From the NCBI GenBank assembly GCA_951640165.1, contig OX621234.1, positions 23,502,549 through 23,566,548 on the forward strand: a stretch of DNA of 64,000 nt, in the 5' to 3' direction. The translations under genes and the position numbers were made by a program. The notes under the pieces are model-generated. The model did no database searches, had not been told where the DNA came from, and saw nothing but the letters and a program-made list of their open reading frames with translations. Below, piece after piece: positions 49,101 to 55,677 of the stretch. Within the stretch, counting starts at the first letter, position 1, and each line of letters starts with the position of its first letter. The DNA is from Pseudoips prasinana. Its lineage: Eukaryota > Arthropoda > Insecta > Lepidoptera > Nolidae.

Positions 49101-52100
49101 AAAACATTTCAATAAAATTCAACTATGATACTGTTTGAAACTATGACATTGTGGAGATCTTTGGGGGACGCCTTTGTCCAACAGTGGATGTCTTTCGGCT
49201 GATATGATGATGATGACACTGTCTGATATATATTATATACTATATATTAAACAGTGTCATAGTAGATTTCATTTCGATAAACAATATTATTTACATAATT
49301 ATATATACTACAAAACAACATTTCAGTTACCAAAATTTTTCGGCACAACTCTGACCCTTTCAACTGAAACCAAATATCTGGGCATATATTTGGACAAACA
49401 ACTGAATTGGGCAAAACACACTGAATACTTGACCACCAAAGCCAGCATATCAATGTGGCAGTGTAAGCAACTGCTGGGAAAAAACTGGGGCATTAGCCCT
49501 AGGGTCACCTACTGGCTATACACCTCTGTTATTAGACCACTTGTCACATACGGCTCACTGGTCTGGTGGCCCAGGACCAACTTGAGCTCAAATCAAAAAG
49601 AACTAGAAAAGCTGCAGCGACTGGCATGTGTAGCAATCACTGGCAGCATGAGAACAACACCCACCGCCGCTCTACAAGCAATGCTGGGACTGCCACCACT
49701 ACATCTTACTGTGCAGGAGGATGCAACCATAGCAATCTTTAGACTCAGCATGAACGACACCCTAAACAATGACCCTAGAATAAAGCATACTCGTATTCAC
49801 GAAGACGCGATCAATCGGCAACCCATGATGGCATCACCTAGTGATAAAATCTTAAAAACACACCATTTCCAGAAGCACTACAATATACAACTCACTGAAG
49901 AACAGTATGACCATCCGAACCCAACGGAGATAAGAATCTACACTGATGGGTCAAAAACCGACTCCGGAACAGGAGTGGGAGTTTTCTCAAATGACCTGAA
50001 CATCAAAATATCAAGGCCCCTAGGTACGCTCAACACTGTGTACCAGGCTGAGTGTGTTGGCATCATCCTTGCAGCACATGCAATTAAGGCTAGAAAAATC
50101 ACAAACACTTGCATACGCATACTATCTGACAGCGCATCAGTACTCCAATCCTTGGAAAGATACCACTTTGCCTCAGGATTAATACTGGAATGCCATAACG
50201 CACTGGAACATGTTGCGGGACACTACAACAACACAATAATTCTACAATGGATCAAAGGACACAGCGGGTCACTGGGCAATGATGCAGCTGACGAGCTCGC
50301 CAGGAGAGGCTCAAACACAGAGGCCATTGGACCGGAACCAACTGTGCCCATACCCTTTACTCAAATACGTAGATGGTTACAAAAACACACACACACACAC
50401 ACACAGTCCGAGATCTGGTGGTCCTCAGCATCGGGCTGTAGACAATCCAAAGAAGCAATGCCACGCCTGGATGGTAAGCTGAAGTGGCGTCTACTACGGC
50501 TCAACAGGAAAAGCCTACGAGTTGTGGTGGGGACCATCACCGGACACTGCTCACTCAACAAACACTTTCACACTATTGGCATAACTGACAGCCCTCTGTG
50601 CATGGACGCTGACGAAACGGTCGCGCATGTGCTGCTCGAGTGCACAGGCATCGTGAAAATCCGGAGAGAAACCTTGGGCTCACCAAGAACTCTTCCGGAG
50701 GCCCTGAGAAGTTTGGGAGACCTAATATGCTTCTGGAAGGAGGTGGGCTGGATGGAGTAAAGGCCACCGTGGCTTACATACAATGGTCCACATCGGGACT
50801 AAGTGCGGAAACCAGACCCACTGGCGTATTGGTGGGTCAAGATGATGATGATGATGATATACTACAAAACTTTGTTTTGTTGAACCACAAAAGATTGTGT
50901 TGCTGACCTAAAAAACTAAGATTTCGTTAAAATAAAATTGATGGGACAAAATACTAAAGGAAAAGAATAACATTATTTAAATTCTGTGTTTCAGCCAGTG
51001 GTGGTCTGAGACACAGAATTTAAATAATGTGATTCATGAACGAGATTTCTTTTGTCTTTATACAAAGTTAGTACATATTATAGTTGTTATCTGAAATATT
51101 TTAAAATTTTTGAGATAACAACTATAATATGTACTAAACTATAATTTTTACTGTGCATTTTGTTCATATAAACCAAAACTATACTAAATACAATATATGT
51201 GATTGATATCCAAGATACAGGCACAATGCCTTGTTTGAGACCAAGTTATTGTTAACTTCTGTAACAGCTTTATTGAAATGAAGATATTCCAATCTACCTA
51301 AGTGATTCACAAAGGGGAAAAGGGGACTTTGAACTGAATGATACAGGAACAAAATATCACATCACTAGTAAACAGATCATCTGACATTGAAAGTGATAAT
51401 ATCATTCTTATACTATTTTTAACATCTATGCACAGAATAGAGAAATAAATCACACCTAGAATGAAAACTAATAATAGAGGACTATCTTAAATTGGGCAAA
51501 ATTTTCCCTTTTTATTGGATTTTATCTGTTAAGCAATGAAAGCATTGAAACATCCAATGATTGGTACATAGATACTGCATAGATATTTGTATGAATAATT
51601 GTACATGGCACAACTCACCCTGGAGTGCCAGGTAAAGTTACAGTGGCCCCTGGCATCATAACCATATAAAAAATAAACCAGCCTTTATGTTTAATCCAAC
51701 AAGAGTGATGCTCATAAGCTGGTTGCACTCATGGGTTCATAATTGATTAGCTAGGTAAAGAGTCTAGGTACATGGTCAGTTTAAATATAGATAAACATGA
51801 AAGATAAACATTAATTTCTGATTGTATATGTATTTCAGAGGGCATATTATTTAAAGACAAAAGTAAAGCCTTAATTAAATAAATAAATCTCCTTATAGTA
51901 AACAAGATGCAAATAGCAAATAATTAACTTATATCTTCTGCCTTGCCTTTTCACCATGTCTATTGGTTGTTCTAACCTAAGGAAGACTAAGTTGGTTAGT
52001 CTAAGGTCTTGAGGCTAGCTGCTAGAATAATTTAAATAATTCCCTTCATTAAAAGTTATAAGAACCAATAACTAAGTGGCTCAAACTAGGCGACAGATTC

Positions 52101-53784
52101 TACTTAGCTACTGACTACCTGTAACAACTGTGACCTGCTATGGTCTAGTGGTTAGTGACCCTGACTGCTAAGCCCGACGTTGTGTGTTTGATTCCTACTC
52201 AGAACAAATATCTGTGTGATAAAAAAATTATTTGTTTATTTGTCTGGGTGTAATTTATCTATAATATGTAGTTATTTAGAAATATATAATTATGTTTATC
52301 AGTTGTCTGGTTGCCATAGTTTTCATAAATTCAATATTATATCTAAATTTTTTCATACACTCCATGTACTTAAATATCTATATGTACCTAGAAATAATTA
52401 TGGTTACTTTGTTATACTGCAAACATGTTCTGACTATTTAAAAGCACTTTTTTAAAGTCTATGTGAATAAAAACCTATTTTATTTATAGTAAAGGCTCTG
52501 CCTAGTTTGGGATCAGATGACATTGTGTTACTTGTCCCAAGATTGACTAATTCAAGATTTTCTCATAGCAACCACGACTGATGTATTAAGATGCTCTCTG
52601 AAGCATGGTCGGCAATAAAAAATATTTGATTTTACTCAGTCTTCATTTATTTGTTTGGACTGGGAATCTATTCAGGACCTCACAACACTAAGACTATTCC
52701 TAAATGATTAAACCACTTGTACACAGAGTCCATCAAATAAATTCTTCAATATTTGGTGGGACTAATTACCTTATCATTATTACCTACCAATTCATGCAAT
52801 GTCAACACAGTTCAGCAGTTAAACCATCTTAATTGCTTGAATATATATTATTGTTTAAAAAAATCCTGATTATAAATCAAACCTCAAACTAAAAGTGCCT
52901 AAGTAGTAACAAATCTATTTGTGAATGTTATTTACAAAAAACAACAACAGCTCTTAGTGACAGAAGTGTATCACAAGGGATTTTACAAACTTGCTAATGA
53001 AAGGACACAAAGCATACCATCAATTTATTGGTCTCACAAATAGTGGTCCTAATGGAAACATGAAGGTGCCCAGGTAAACTTTAAGCCACACATGCAATTA
53101 GATTCTAACTTTAATTTAAAAAAGGGGTATATTTTTGTATGTAAGTACTCAAATATTTAGACAGGCCATGCAAATTTTGTTTTACCACTTAAGAATGAAC
53201 TATGAATGATCAACAAGGCTACTTAAATAGGTATTCAAACTATTAGATAAAAGAAGGTAGGTAATAAAATCAATGACCTATGCATAATATTTTATCAATG
53301 AACTTTGTTTAAAACTTGATCATCATTGAATAATCTGAAATAATAATTGACTGGTTGCAAAAGTAATCACTAAATCATTGTTTTTACATGCAACAACACA
53401 ATTGAAATAACATAAATAAACCTGCTTAAACTTGGGGCATGTGTTCACAAGTTTTTCAACATGTATGGTTACCCTTATAATTTAAATGTGCATAATTTTT
53501 CAGACGATGGAATGGTTAGCATATCATTGACAGATATCAATTTCAGATTGATGTGGGTCATATGCTTGGCACACACATGAATATGACAAAAAGGTCATAA
53601 TACAAACTACAAGGTTCAATGACAGGCTACAAAATACAATTAAAAATTAAATTTAAATTGACTCACCATTACGGTATGTTGGTTTATGCTGCATATTAGA
53701 ATGCTGAAGATCTAAAATATCTTGCATGGGCGAAGATTGTGAATCTGGCGGCTGGAACATTTTCCACTGAGGATTGCTGGACAT
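25551..53784 (-). CDS. Unr: Unr/CSDE1, cold-shock-domain RNA-binding protein
   Basis: Cytoplasmic RNA-binding protein acting in mRNA translation and stability; in Drosophila Unr is known from msl-2 control in dosage compensation. Fifteen coding exons join with matching phases into 906 codons plus stop. Five canonical cold-shock domains show RNP-type motifs: YGFIQC with RLFFHFSQF, FGFIER with EIFFHYSEA, FGFIRC with TMFFHFAEV, FGFIET with EVFFHFSNL, and FGFLSV with RLFFHMSEV. Between them lie segments rich in GDxVxF patterns that fit the non-canonical cold-shock domains described for Unr. The C-terminal RPERLLARL and VLRPPRGPDG block matches the conserved CSDE1 end. The assignment is by family knowledge, and exons were placed by splice signals and phase. 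Introns hold many transposons. Start at 53784 (MSSNPQW); a longer in-frame start at 54528 is possible. Confidence 0.93.
27050..27840 (-). pseudogene. Tc1-like transposase relic
   Basis: Minus-strand fragments in several frames read as a Tc1-type transposase. The N-terminal HTH part is SVRIVIQRFQENDGYVRRNG with SGRRR. Then comes NAHCHIAAILRDYLHED, matching the DNARPH...IVRDYL region around the second catalytic Asp. Finally WPSRSLDLKPIE, a stop, and LWG match the WPxxSPDLNPIEHLWG motif that carries the third acidic residue region. Stops and frameshifts are frequent, so the copy is old. Terminal repeats were not found; limits are approximate. Confidence 0.75.
27860..30030 (-). pseudogene. Jockey-like LINE relic (reverse transcriptase), GC-rich
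   Basis: Minus-strand fragments in several frames. They include LCRRLANAPLLIRAFLDADG with GTPRYHAVDRAEIFAGHLES at 29242-29493, typical of the stretch before the RT domain in Jockey-type LINEs. Then EVPQGSCLSLGCYSPRFTDD follows at 28683-28982, matching the VPQGSxLSPxLY motif of the RT palm. A stretch near 29880 with CNTRIAYVPHGLKKHRRFHC has a C/H zinc-finger-like spacing. Many stops and frameshifts make it inactive. The region is much richer in GC than its AT-rich surroundings. Confidence 0.72.
28143..28292. repeat. 75-bp tandem duplication
   Basis: GCTATACTGCACTACAACCG starts at 28143 and again at 28218. The two units differ at only a few bases. It lies in the 3' part of the minus-strand LINE relic. 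Confidence 0.85.
30502..30673 (-). CDS. Unr: Unr exon (fifth canonical cold-shock domain)
   Basis: Acceptor ATTCCAG, donor GG-GTGAGC at 30501. It encodes GGFGFLSVDAEENRRLFFHM and on to GDVVEFVML with ACNVVKIG. It carries the RNA-contact motifs of the fifth canonical domain. If the intron is retained, translation stops straight after KIG. Confidence 0.92.
30810..31050 (-). mobile_element. SINE, family A (reverse orientation, diverged)
   Basis: Reverse copy: a tail-like CATATGATCCCAAACTAGCA, then GCGCTTGTACTATGG, a middle, and an end with CACAAATATCTGTCC and a reversed B-box-like CAAACCCACGACC. The order matches family A copies at 42882 and 57345. It lies between two Unr exons. Confidence 0.5.
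31125..31301 (-). CDS. Unr: Unr exon
   Basis: Acceptor ATACTAG-like at 31302-31303, donor AAAG-GTATTA at 31124. It encodes GLIQVEGGTKYEFGIMGLAC, LQVGDPVTFQADVEG and KKRRAIVDAIK. This is the non-canonical cold-shock-like stretch plus the first strand of the fifth canonical domain. Phase 1 on both sides agrees with its neighbours. Confidence 0.9.
31302..33806 (-). other. Unr intron
   Basis: AT-rich intron with a run of 14 C at 31536-31549 and a GC-richer patch at about 32420-32530 of unknown origin. No coding exon was recognised; open frames are short. Confidence 0.55.
33807..34024 (-). CDS. Unr: Unr exon
   Basis: Acceptor TTTCAG, donor TCAG-GTAGGT. It completes the Ser codon after FFHF and encodes NLEGGAEGLELGCEVEYTLG (end of the fourth canonical domain). 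It continues with EYVRLLTRGTVPIAKSLEPS and LNPDQAQYSG into the next linker. Confidence 0.9.
34459..34584 (+). CDS. exon-like open segment, unknown, antisense inside Unr intron
   Basis: A pyrimidine-rich acceptor TTTTTTATTTGCAG and a donor ATG-GTAAGA bracket exactly 42 open codons with protein-like content (CIGFLRQTYTFEQHLLSENI, then FDQRQRDYLTKTM). The other two frames close quickly. I do not recognise the family. It does not join in phase to the candidate gene at 35725. It could be an exon of an unrecognised plus-strand gene, part of an old transposon, or chance. Confidence 0.35.
35725..36289 (+). CDS. candidate small two-exon gene (66 aa), function unknown, nested in Unr intron
   Basis: Exon 35725-35743 encodes MESSAR and ends in phase 1 at donor G-GTAACT. 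Exon 36108-36289 starts after TGTACTCTAG and is open in the matching phase to TAA: VLSEEAERYLRDFMKKECEK, then IRENSPTLDPSQPSSVCGIS and a tail ending TNWL. The result is a soluble, mostly helical protein with a charged amphipathic helix at about residues 8-28; no signal peptide or membrane segment. It runs opposite to Unr between two Unr exons. About 65 bp upstream, GCTCAGTGCG contains the arthropod initiator TCAGT. I do not recognise the family. A pyrimidine-rich GTGCTTTTTAG just before the ATG could instead make the first piece an internal exon. Confidence 0.45.
36525..36690 (+). mobile_element. SINE, family B (tRNA-headed)
   Basis: GCGCCTCGCCGCTTCGTGTC, then GTGGGTTCGGTTTCC (B-box-like), then CGGAGTCTGGATGTGATTTG with TGTCCGTC. 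It matches the family B body at 15308. Confidence 0.55.
36728..36889 (+). pseudogene. 53-codon open fragment, possibly from an arthropod repeat-borne protein
   Basis: An open stretch between stops encodes GLSTLHASLMECILNATYHM followed by KFSEWQARGTQKQYEDETKG. The pattern LxxLHA..MExxLxxxY...KxWQxRG reminds me of an uncharacterised protein family that is multi-copy in arthropod genomes. I cannot confirm this from memory. It is a fragment at best. Confidence 0.25.
37951..38126 (-). CDS. Unr: Unr exon (fourth canonical cold-shock domain)
   Basis: Acceptor TTATTAG, donor CTTCAG-GTGAGA. It encodes VKRTKELVAKSVQVQHSLTN, a Gly/Asn/Ser-rich linker, then MQGFIAALKDGFGFIETSDH and EVFFHF. The canonical motifs of domain four are intact. 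Confidence 0.93.
38432..38690 (-). mobile_element. RTE-type LINE 3' end fragment
   Basis: Minus-strand reading gives AEHIARKTDGRWADRFTSGD, then PEDAAWVGPTMDRSCAGHWK. This matches the end of the RTE ORF (GHIARRTDGRW type), followed by the tail GGGGAAGCCCTTTGTCCAGC. Frames are broken and only the last part is present. Confidence 0.75.
38792..38920 (-). CDS. Unr: Unr exon
   Basis: Acceptor TTTACACAG, donor TACCAG-GTATGT. It has 43 codons, DINGLINWQVNQQTKKSLSF and KMLPRIGDVVSFDVYQ, in phase 0 on both sides. It has cold-shock-like spacing without the aromatic RNA-binding motifs, in line with a non-canonical domain. Confidence 0.9.
39534..41379 (+). CDS. Harbinger MADF-domain protein (two exons)
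   Basis: DNA-binding partner of Harbinger transposases. Exon 39534-39699 starts MDFDTEKFIIEIQNRPAIWN, the opening of a MADF domain, and ends at donor G-GTAAGT. Exon 40682-41379 starts after TTTATTGCAG and completes the domain with GLNIQKKWRNIRDAFVKAHK. The coding sequence gives 287 aa: MADF about residues 7-90, a Ser/Asn/Lys-rich middle and a Gln/His/Asn-rich end. Near the 3' end a different frame (SQNSEHSSYLELFN, ending at 41398) looks more protein-like, so a small frameshift around 41330 is possible. Its intron contains the second transposase exon on the other strand. Confidence 0.82.
39774..41801 (-). pseudogene. Harbinger DDE transposase, one premature stop
   Basis: Exon 41485-41801 (MQLDRLISKMDVEEVATIYY, through FFGYTRMSLKSFEELL, to donor AAG-GTAAGA) joins in phase to exon 39774-40656, which starts after TTTGTTTTAG with YLATGCSFAELHYIFRIGVS. 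Together they make 399 codons. Core motifs are HCIGACDGKHIRI (first Asp), VDVGAYGRFGDSAIF (second Asp), FVADEAFAL and RARRYIECTFGILANKWRIF (Glu). A single in-frame TAG at 40185-40187, between SFP and VFVADEAF, interrupts the core; no other break is seen. It is otherwise of normal length for the family. Its intron contains the second exon of the MADF gene. Confidence 0.9.
42097..42120 (-). CDS. Unr: Unr microexon, 24 nt, predicted
   Basis: On the minus strand TTTCTTACAG precedes ACTACCTATGGATGGATGGG and AACT, which is followed by GTAAGTATG. The 24 nt encode TTYGWMGT and keep phase 0, matching both neighbouring exons (43411-43605 and 38792-38920). Strong sites at both ends and a neutral phase support it, though a segment this short could occur by chance. 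It could be an alternatively used exon. Confidence 0.5.
42882..43153 (+). mobile_element. SINE, family A, with 41-nt poly(A) tail
   Basis: The tRNA-like head is GGTCACCGTAGCTTAGTTGG with A-box-like TAGCTTAGTTGG and B box GGTTCAAATCCC. The body contains GAGTCATGGATGTTTTCTAT and CACCTGGTACCCATAGTACA. It ends in 41 A (43113-43153). The long pure tail suggests a recent insertion. It is antisense to Unr, inside an intron. Confidence 0.85.
43411..43605 (-). CDS. Unr: Unr exon
   Basis: Acceptor TCACCTATAG, donor CCATCG-GTAAGT, 65 codons in phase 0. It completes the third canonical domain (VEFTVDPVTSFSNMNNRQSA, IRIKHLAAGTVKFETLIEQG) and ends in a Ser/Pro-rich linker. Confidence 0.9.
44054..44186 (-). 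CDS. Unr: Unr exon (third canonical cold-shock domain)
   Basis: Acceptor TTCTTACAG, donor GAG-GTCAGT (weaker than the others). It encodes REQGVVCSLRDGFGFIRCVE and REQTMFFHFAEVLRLGQELS. RNA-binding motifs of domain three are intact. Confidence 0.9.
44908..45059 (-). CDS. Unr: Unr exon
   Basis: The acceptor AG reads straight into GTGCCTTTCGG; the donor is GAACG-GTAAG. It encodes VPFGDKDQCGEFTLRHGDWV and TDRRDQLKRATNISLLDESF. It is part of a non-canonical cold-shock stretch; its last two bases are shared with the next exon's first codon (Arg). Confidence 0.9.
45146..45334 (-). CDS. Unr: Unr exon
   Basis: Acceptor TTTATAG, donor GTAGAG-GTAAGA. 63 codons in phase 0: GKEVACNITKLPSGSVVFED, then IMRGQVLKPLERGTLVRVPQ and DHSEVE. 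It contains the GxVxxP pattern common between Unr cold-shock domains. Confidence 0.9.
45408..45615 (-). CDS. Unr: Unr exon (second canonical cold-shock domain)
   Basis: Acceptor TATTGCAG, donor AAT-GTGAGA. It encodes GTLGACHVRFENPVHPVKYH, then GVVCSMKENFGFIERADVVK and EIFFHYSEAKTKEELVLGDD. Domain two motifs are intact. Confidence 0.93.
45686..45882 (-). CDS. Unr: Unr exon
   Basis: Acceptor AATTACAG, donor CAACG-GTAAGT. It encodes VLSEARVTGTVTTEVKGEGS, RISYENRGECFFLPYTKDDV and VVLRTGDAVSFQIATNQ. This is a cold-shock-like fold pattern without the canonical aromatic motifs. Confidence 0.92.
45883..46834 (-). other. Unr intron
   Basis: A 950-bp intron with ordinary splice sites. No exon or transposon was recognised inside. 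Confidence 0.7.
46835..47220 (-). CDS. Unr: Unr exon (first canonical cold-shock domain)
   Basis: Acceptor TGTTACAG, donor GAGGTG-GTAAGA. It begins with a Ser/Asn-rich stretch (EYPSSPRDNFNSSAPKTSSG) and ends with the complete first domain: IRETGIIEKLLHSYGFIQCC, ERQARLFFHFSQFSGNTEHL, GDPVEFEMTYDRRTGKPIAS. This domain follows animal CSDE1 most closely of all five. Confidence 0.95.
48333..48397. repeat. perfect hairpin, 31-nt arms, 3-nt loop
   Basis: The left arm 48333-48363 (begins TTAAACAAGTATTTTTGTAT) and the right arm 48367-48397 are exact reverse complements, separated by AGA. The 65-nt unit is almost a complete palindrome. It may be a very young palindromic duplication, a tiny MITE, or a source of structured RNA. 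Confidence 0.92.
48940..48999 (+). mobile_element. RTE-type LINE 3' tail
   Basis: GATCTTTGGGGGAGGCCTTT, GTCCAGCAGTGGACGTCTTT, CGGCTGATATGATGATGATG. It is a severely 5'-truncated insertion ending in TGA repeats. Confidence 0.75.
49151..49217 (+). mobile_element. RTE-type LINE 3' tail, second copy
   Basis: Nearly the same sequence as at 48940 (GATCTTTGGGGGACGCCTTT, then TTTCGGCTGATATGATGATG). It is followed by an inverted repeat ATGACACTGT ... ACAGTGTCAT (about 49212-49260). Confidence 0.75.
49317..50760 (+). CDS. LINE ORF2 C-terminal part: RT end, RNase H, C-terminal tail
   Basis: About 480 open residues, truncated at the N-terminus by the insertion (the frame happens to stay open upstream to 49174). 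The RT end appears as TKYLGIYLDKQLNWAKHTEY and LYTSVIRPLVTYGSLVWWPR. RNase H follows with all four acidic positions: IRIYTDGSKTDSGTGVGVFS, YQAECVGIILAAHAIKA, IRILSDSASVLQSLE and WIKGHSGSLGNDAADELARR. The tail has a Cys/His pattern near TGHCSLNKHFHTIG, LCMDADETVAHVLLEC. An in-frame (CA)n run gives a KHTHTHTQ stretch at about 50390. There is no stop or frameshift, so the insertion is recent, but it lacks the endonuclease and most RT motifs and cannot move alone. Confidence 0.88.
49317..50856 (+). mobile_element. 5'-truncated LINE with RNase H, 14-bp target duplication
   Basis: The direct repeat ATATACTACAAAAC occurs at 49303-49316 and 50857-50870, exactly flanking the element. It ends in a short GAT-repeat tail. 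The interior is one open frame to 50760. RNase H after the RT places it among the I-like, LOA-like or R1-like LINEs that carry this domain; the exact clade is not settled. Confidence 0.88.
50970..51030. repeat. perfect hairpin, 20-nt arms, 21-nt loop
   Basis: The left arm ACATTATTTAAATTCTGTGT (50970-50989) is the exact reverse complement of 51011-51030. Loop 50990-51010. Confidence 0.9.
51068..51137. repeat. perfect hairpin, 25-nt arms, 20-nt loop
   Basis: The left arm 51068-51092 begins TTAGTACATATTATAGTTGT and is the exact reverse complement of 51113-51137. It begins 38 nt after the previous hairpin. Confidence 0.9.
52130..52550 (+). mobile_element. probable SINE, family A relative, diverged
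   Basis: The tRNA-like head is GCTATGGTCTAGTGGTTAGT, with B-box-like TGTTTGATTCCTA, then CAAATATCTGTGTGAT. The end reads GCTCTGCCTAGTTTGGGATC, then TTACTTGTCCC, matching the family A end (GCTTTGCTTAGTTTGGGGCT). The middle is AT-expanded. Confidence 0.55.
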
Positions 53785-53827
53785 AATATAGTCCGCGGGT
53801 AGGTTCCTTGATGTATATAGTTCGGAA
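53667..53827 (-). CDS. Unr: Unr first coding exon (or second, if 54528 is the start)
   Basis: Acceptor ATTCACAG, donor AATG-GTGAGT. The ATG at 53784 starts MSSNPQWKMFQPPDSQSSPM, then QDILDLQHSNMQHKPTYRNG. The first 43 nt (53785-53827) are 5' UTR with this start. They are also open in the same frame (SELYTSRNLPADYI), so an upstream start in the first exon would extend the protein. Confidence 0.85.
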
Positions 53828-54493
53828 CTGTGAATATCTAGGATAGGTACCAATATATCACAGTATGTAGTGTGGTGTTAATTTATCAGTAGAAGCTACA
53901 ATTTTTTACATCACATTACATTTTCTTTTTAGTCTATGTGTTCAGATGAACACCATGAAATCTTTAACGTAAAGCACAATTTATACTCCAAAACCACAAT
54001 TGTTGCAAAATAAAACTACTTAAAATTATGTTATGCTAGATCCCCAGATGTCTTCAATGCTTGCTGAGTCGGAGCCCGTGATGAATTAGCTTGTATGGTG
54101 GTAGATTATCGTATAACTCTGTTGCTATCTATACGTCTTTAATCCGATATTCACAAGCTGCAATAGACACTCCAGTTAGCCTCAACAATTAATATGTAGG
54201 TAAGTGACTTCACACGAAAAATAAATATAACTAGTTAAATTCACGCCAAAATAACAAAGTGAAACGTCGTTCTATATCTTATTATTGCTGTTTCAGTAGG
54301 CATCGGCCGTCCGATATAATAACGACGTGCAGAAATTATAACGCCGTCGTACAAGGCCCAAATCTTGTAACTTCTATTAAGGCAAATAGTAGATCACATA
54401 CGAATATACACAACTGTTATGAGTTTTTACTGACGTTAATCGACTTTATTTGAAAGCATCTAAATACAAAACCATGAAATAATCAAATCTCAC

Positions 54494-54560
54494 CACGACA
54501 CAGCACAGCACTGACGACATACCGCCATATTGAATGTCAACATTTATCACGGCTTTGATC
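54494..54560 (-). other. Unr: Unr first exon, 5' UTR (possible alternative start)
   Basis: The donor GTCGTG-GTGAGA at 54493 ends this exon; its 5' limit is a guess. It contains AATATGGCGG at about 54528. That ATG runs in frame, across the splice, into the main reading frame and would add 26 residues. A second ATG at 54520 (TATGTCG) starts an upstream frame that overlaps the main start. ATGGCGG motifs near a start site also occur as YY1/Pho-like core-promoter elements. Confidence 0.55.
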
Positions 54561-55484
54561 CAGCCCTACATAAAACTAAATAATTTGTTAGAAATAAATA
54601 CCATATAAAAATATTGGATTGCGCAGGATAAAATGATTAATTATGATTTTTTGATTATGTGTTTATTTTTTTGTCTAAAGTCGAAAATCTATCATTCTAT
54701 CATGTGGATTTGATTTTACTCTATTTATATGGCCACCGGAAAGTTTAGTATTTATCGTTATGATTTTGTTTTGAATTGACACCAAAAGGTCACACCACAT
54801 ACCTATTATAAATATTTTAGAGGGATAGTGCAGTGCGCTCCGCTGTTCTGCCAAAAGTACTTATGTCGCGGATTAACCTTATATTTAGTCAATATAGGTA
54901 ATAATATCATAATTATTTTTCGAAATACCGTCCTAAATATTAACCATTTTTTGGCTTAGGCAAAATCATGCGTGGATACCGGAGAAAGCTATACTTAAGA
55001 TTATTAGAATTTGAGGATAAGCTATGTTTTTGATTTATTAATATGTATGCATTCCTACATATATATATTTTAATATTTAAATAACAATAAGCACCAAACA
55101 TTTTTATTGTGCTAATAGCCCATATAATAGTAGTTATAACTAATATAGAAATAATTGTAAATGCTAGCAACACTAAAAAAAATGTCACTCAGGTTTGGCG
55201 GCCTTTACAAAAATGAGGTTTTGTTGTCGTGAGTGGCTTGTAAACAGATTGTCTTATTGAATCAATGACAATCTTCGAGCTCAATCCTCGAAGATGACGA
55301 TAGCTATTATTATAATTACCTAAAATAGCTTTCATATCGACGTGTCCCAAATAAAATCGAATATATACATCAAAATAGCAATGGTGTTTAGATTTTACCT
55401 AACAAAATCTTTATTGTGTTTTTGAAGACCGTCTGAGGAACGTGAAGCTGTGTAATGGATTTCAATTGTGTTCTAGATTTCTAT
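54561..55484. other. Unr promoter side and intergenic DNA
   Basis: Upstream of the Unr first exon. No TATA box or other gene is evident. A small perfect inverted repeat CTTCGAG ... CTCGAAG is near 55272. Confidence 0.4.
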
Positions 55485-55677
55485 TAAAATCACACTAATA
55501 TTATAAAGGCGAAAGTTTGTGAGTGGGTGAGTGTGTATGTTCGTTACTTCTTCATGCCTAAACGGCTGAAGACATTTTAATAAAATTTGGTATGGAGATA
55601 GCTGACACCCTGAATTAACACATAGCCTGTAAATTTTAAAGTTTAACACGGGCAAAACCGCGGGGCTCACCTAGTTA
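55485..55677 (-). repeat. dispersed repeat, CTAG...CCCGCGG type, reverse orientation
   Basis: ATATTATAAAGGCGAAAGTT, TTGTGAGTGGGTGAGTGTGT, AAAATTTGGTATGGAGATAG and the end GGGCAAAACCGCGGGGCTCA then CCTAGTT. It is a typical widespread insect repeat and is directly followed by an RTE copy. Confidence 0.65.

Larger units (their letters stand above)
47221..53666 (-). other. Unr intron, 6.4 kb, with LINE, SINE and hairpins
   Basis: It contains three perfect long hairpins (48333, 50970, 51068), two RTE tails (48945, 49151), a 5'-truncated LINE (49317-50856) and a SINE-like piece (52130). No additional Unr exon was seen. Confidence 0.75.

Noticed and set aside
49174..49316. N-terminal part of the long open frame as LINE coding sequence.
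   Set aside because: It lies outside the target duplication and contains an RTE tail; it is open only by chance.
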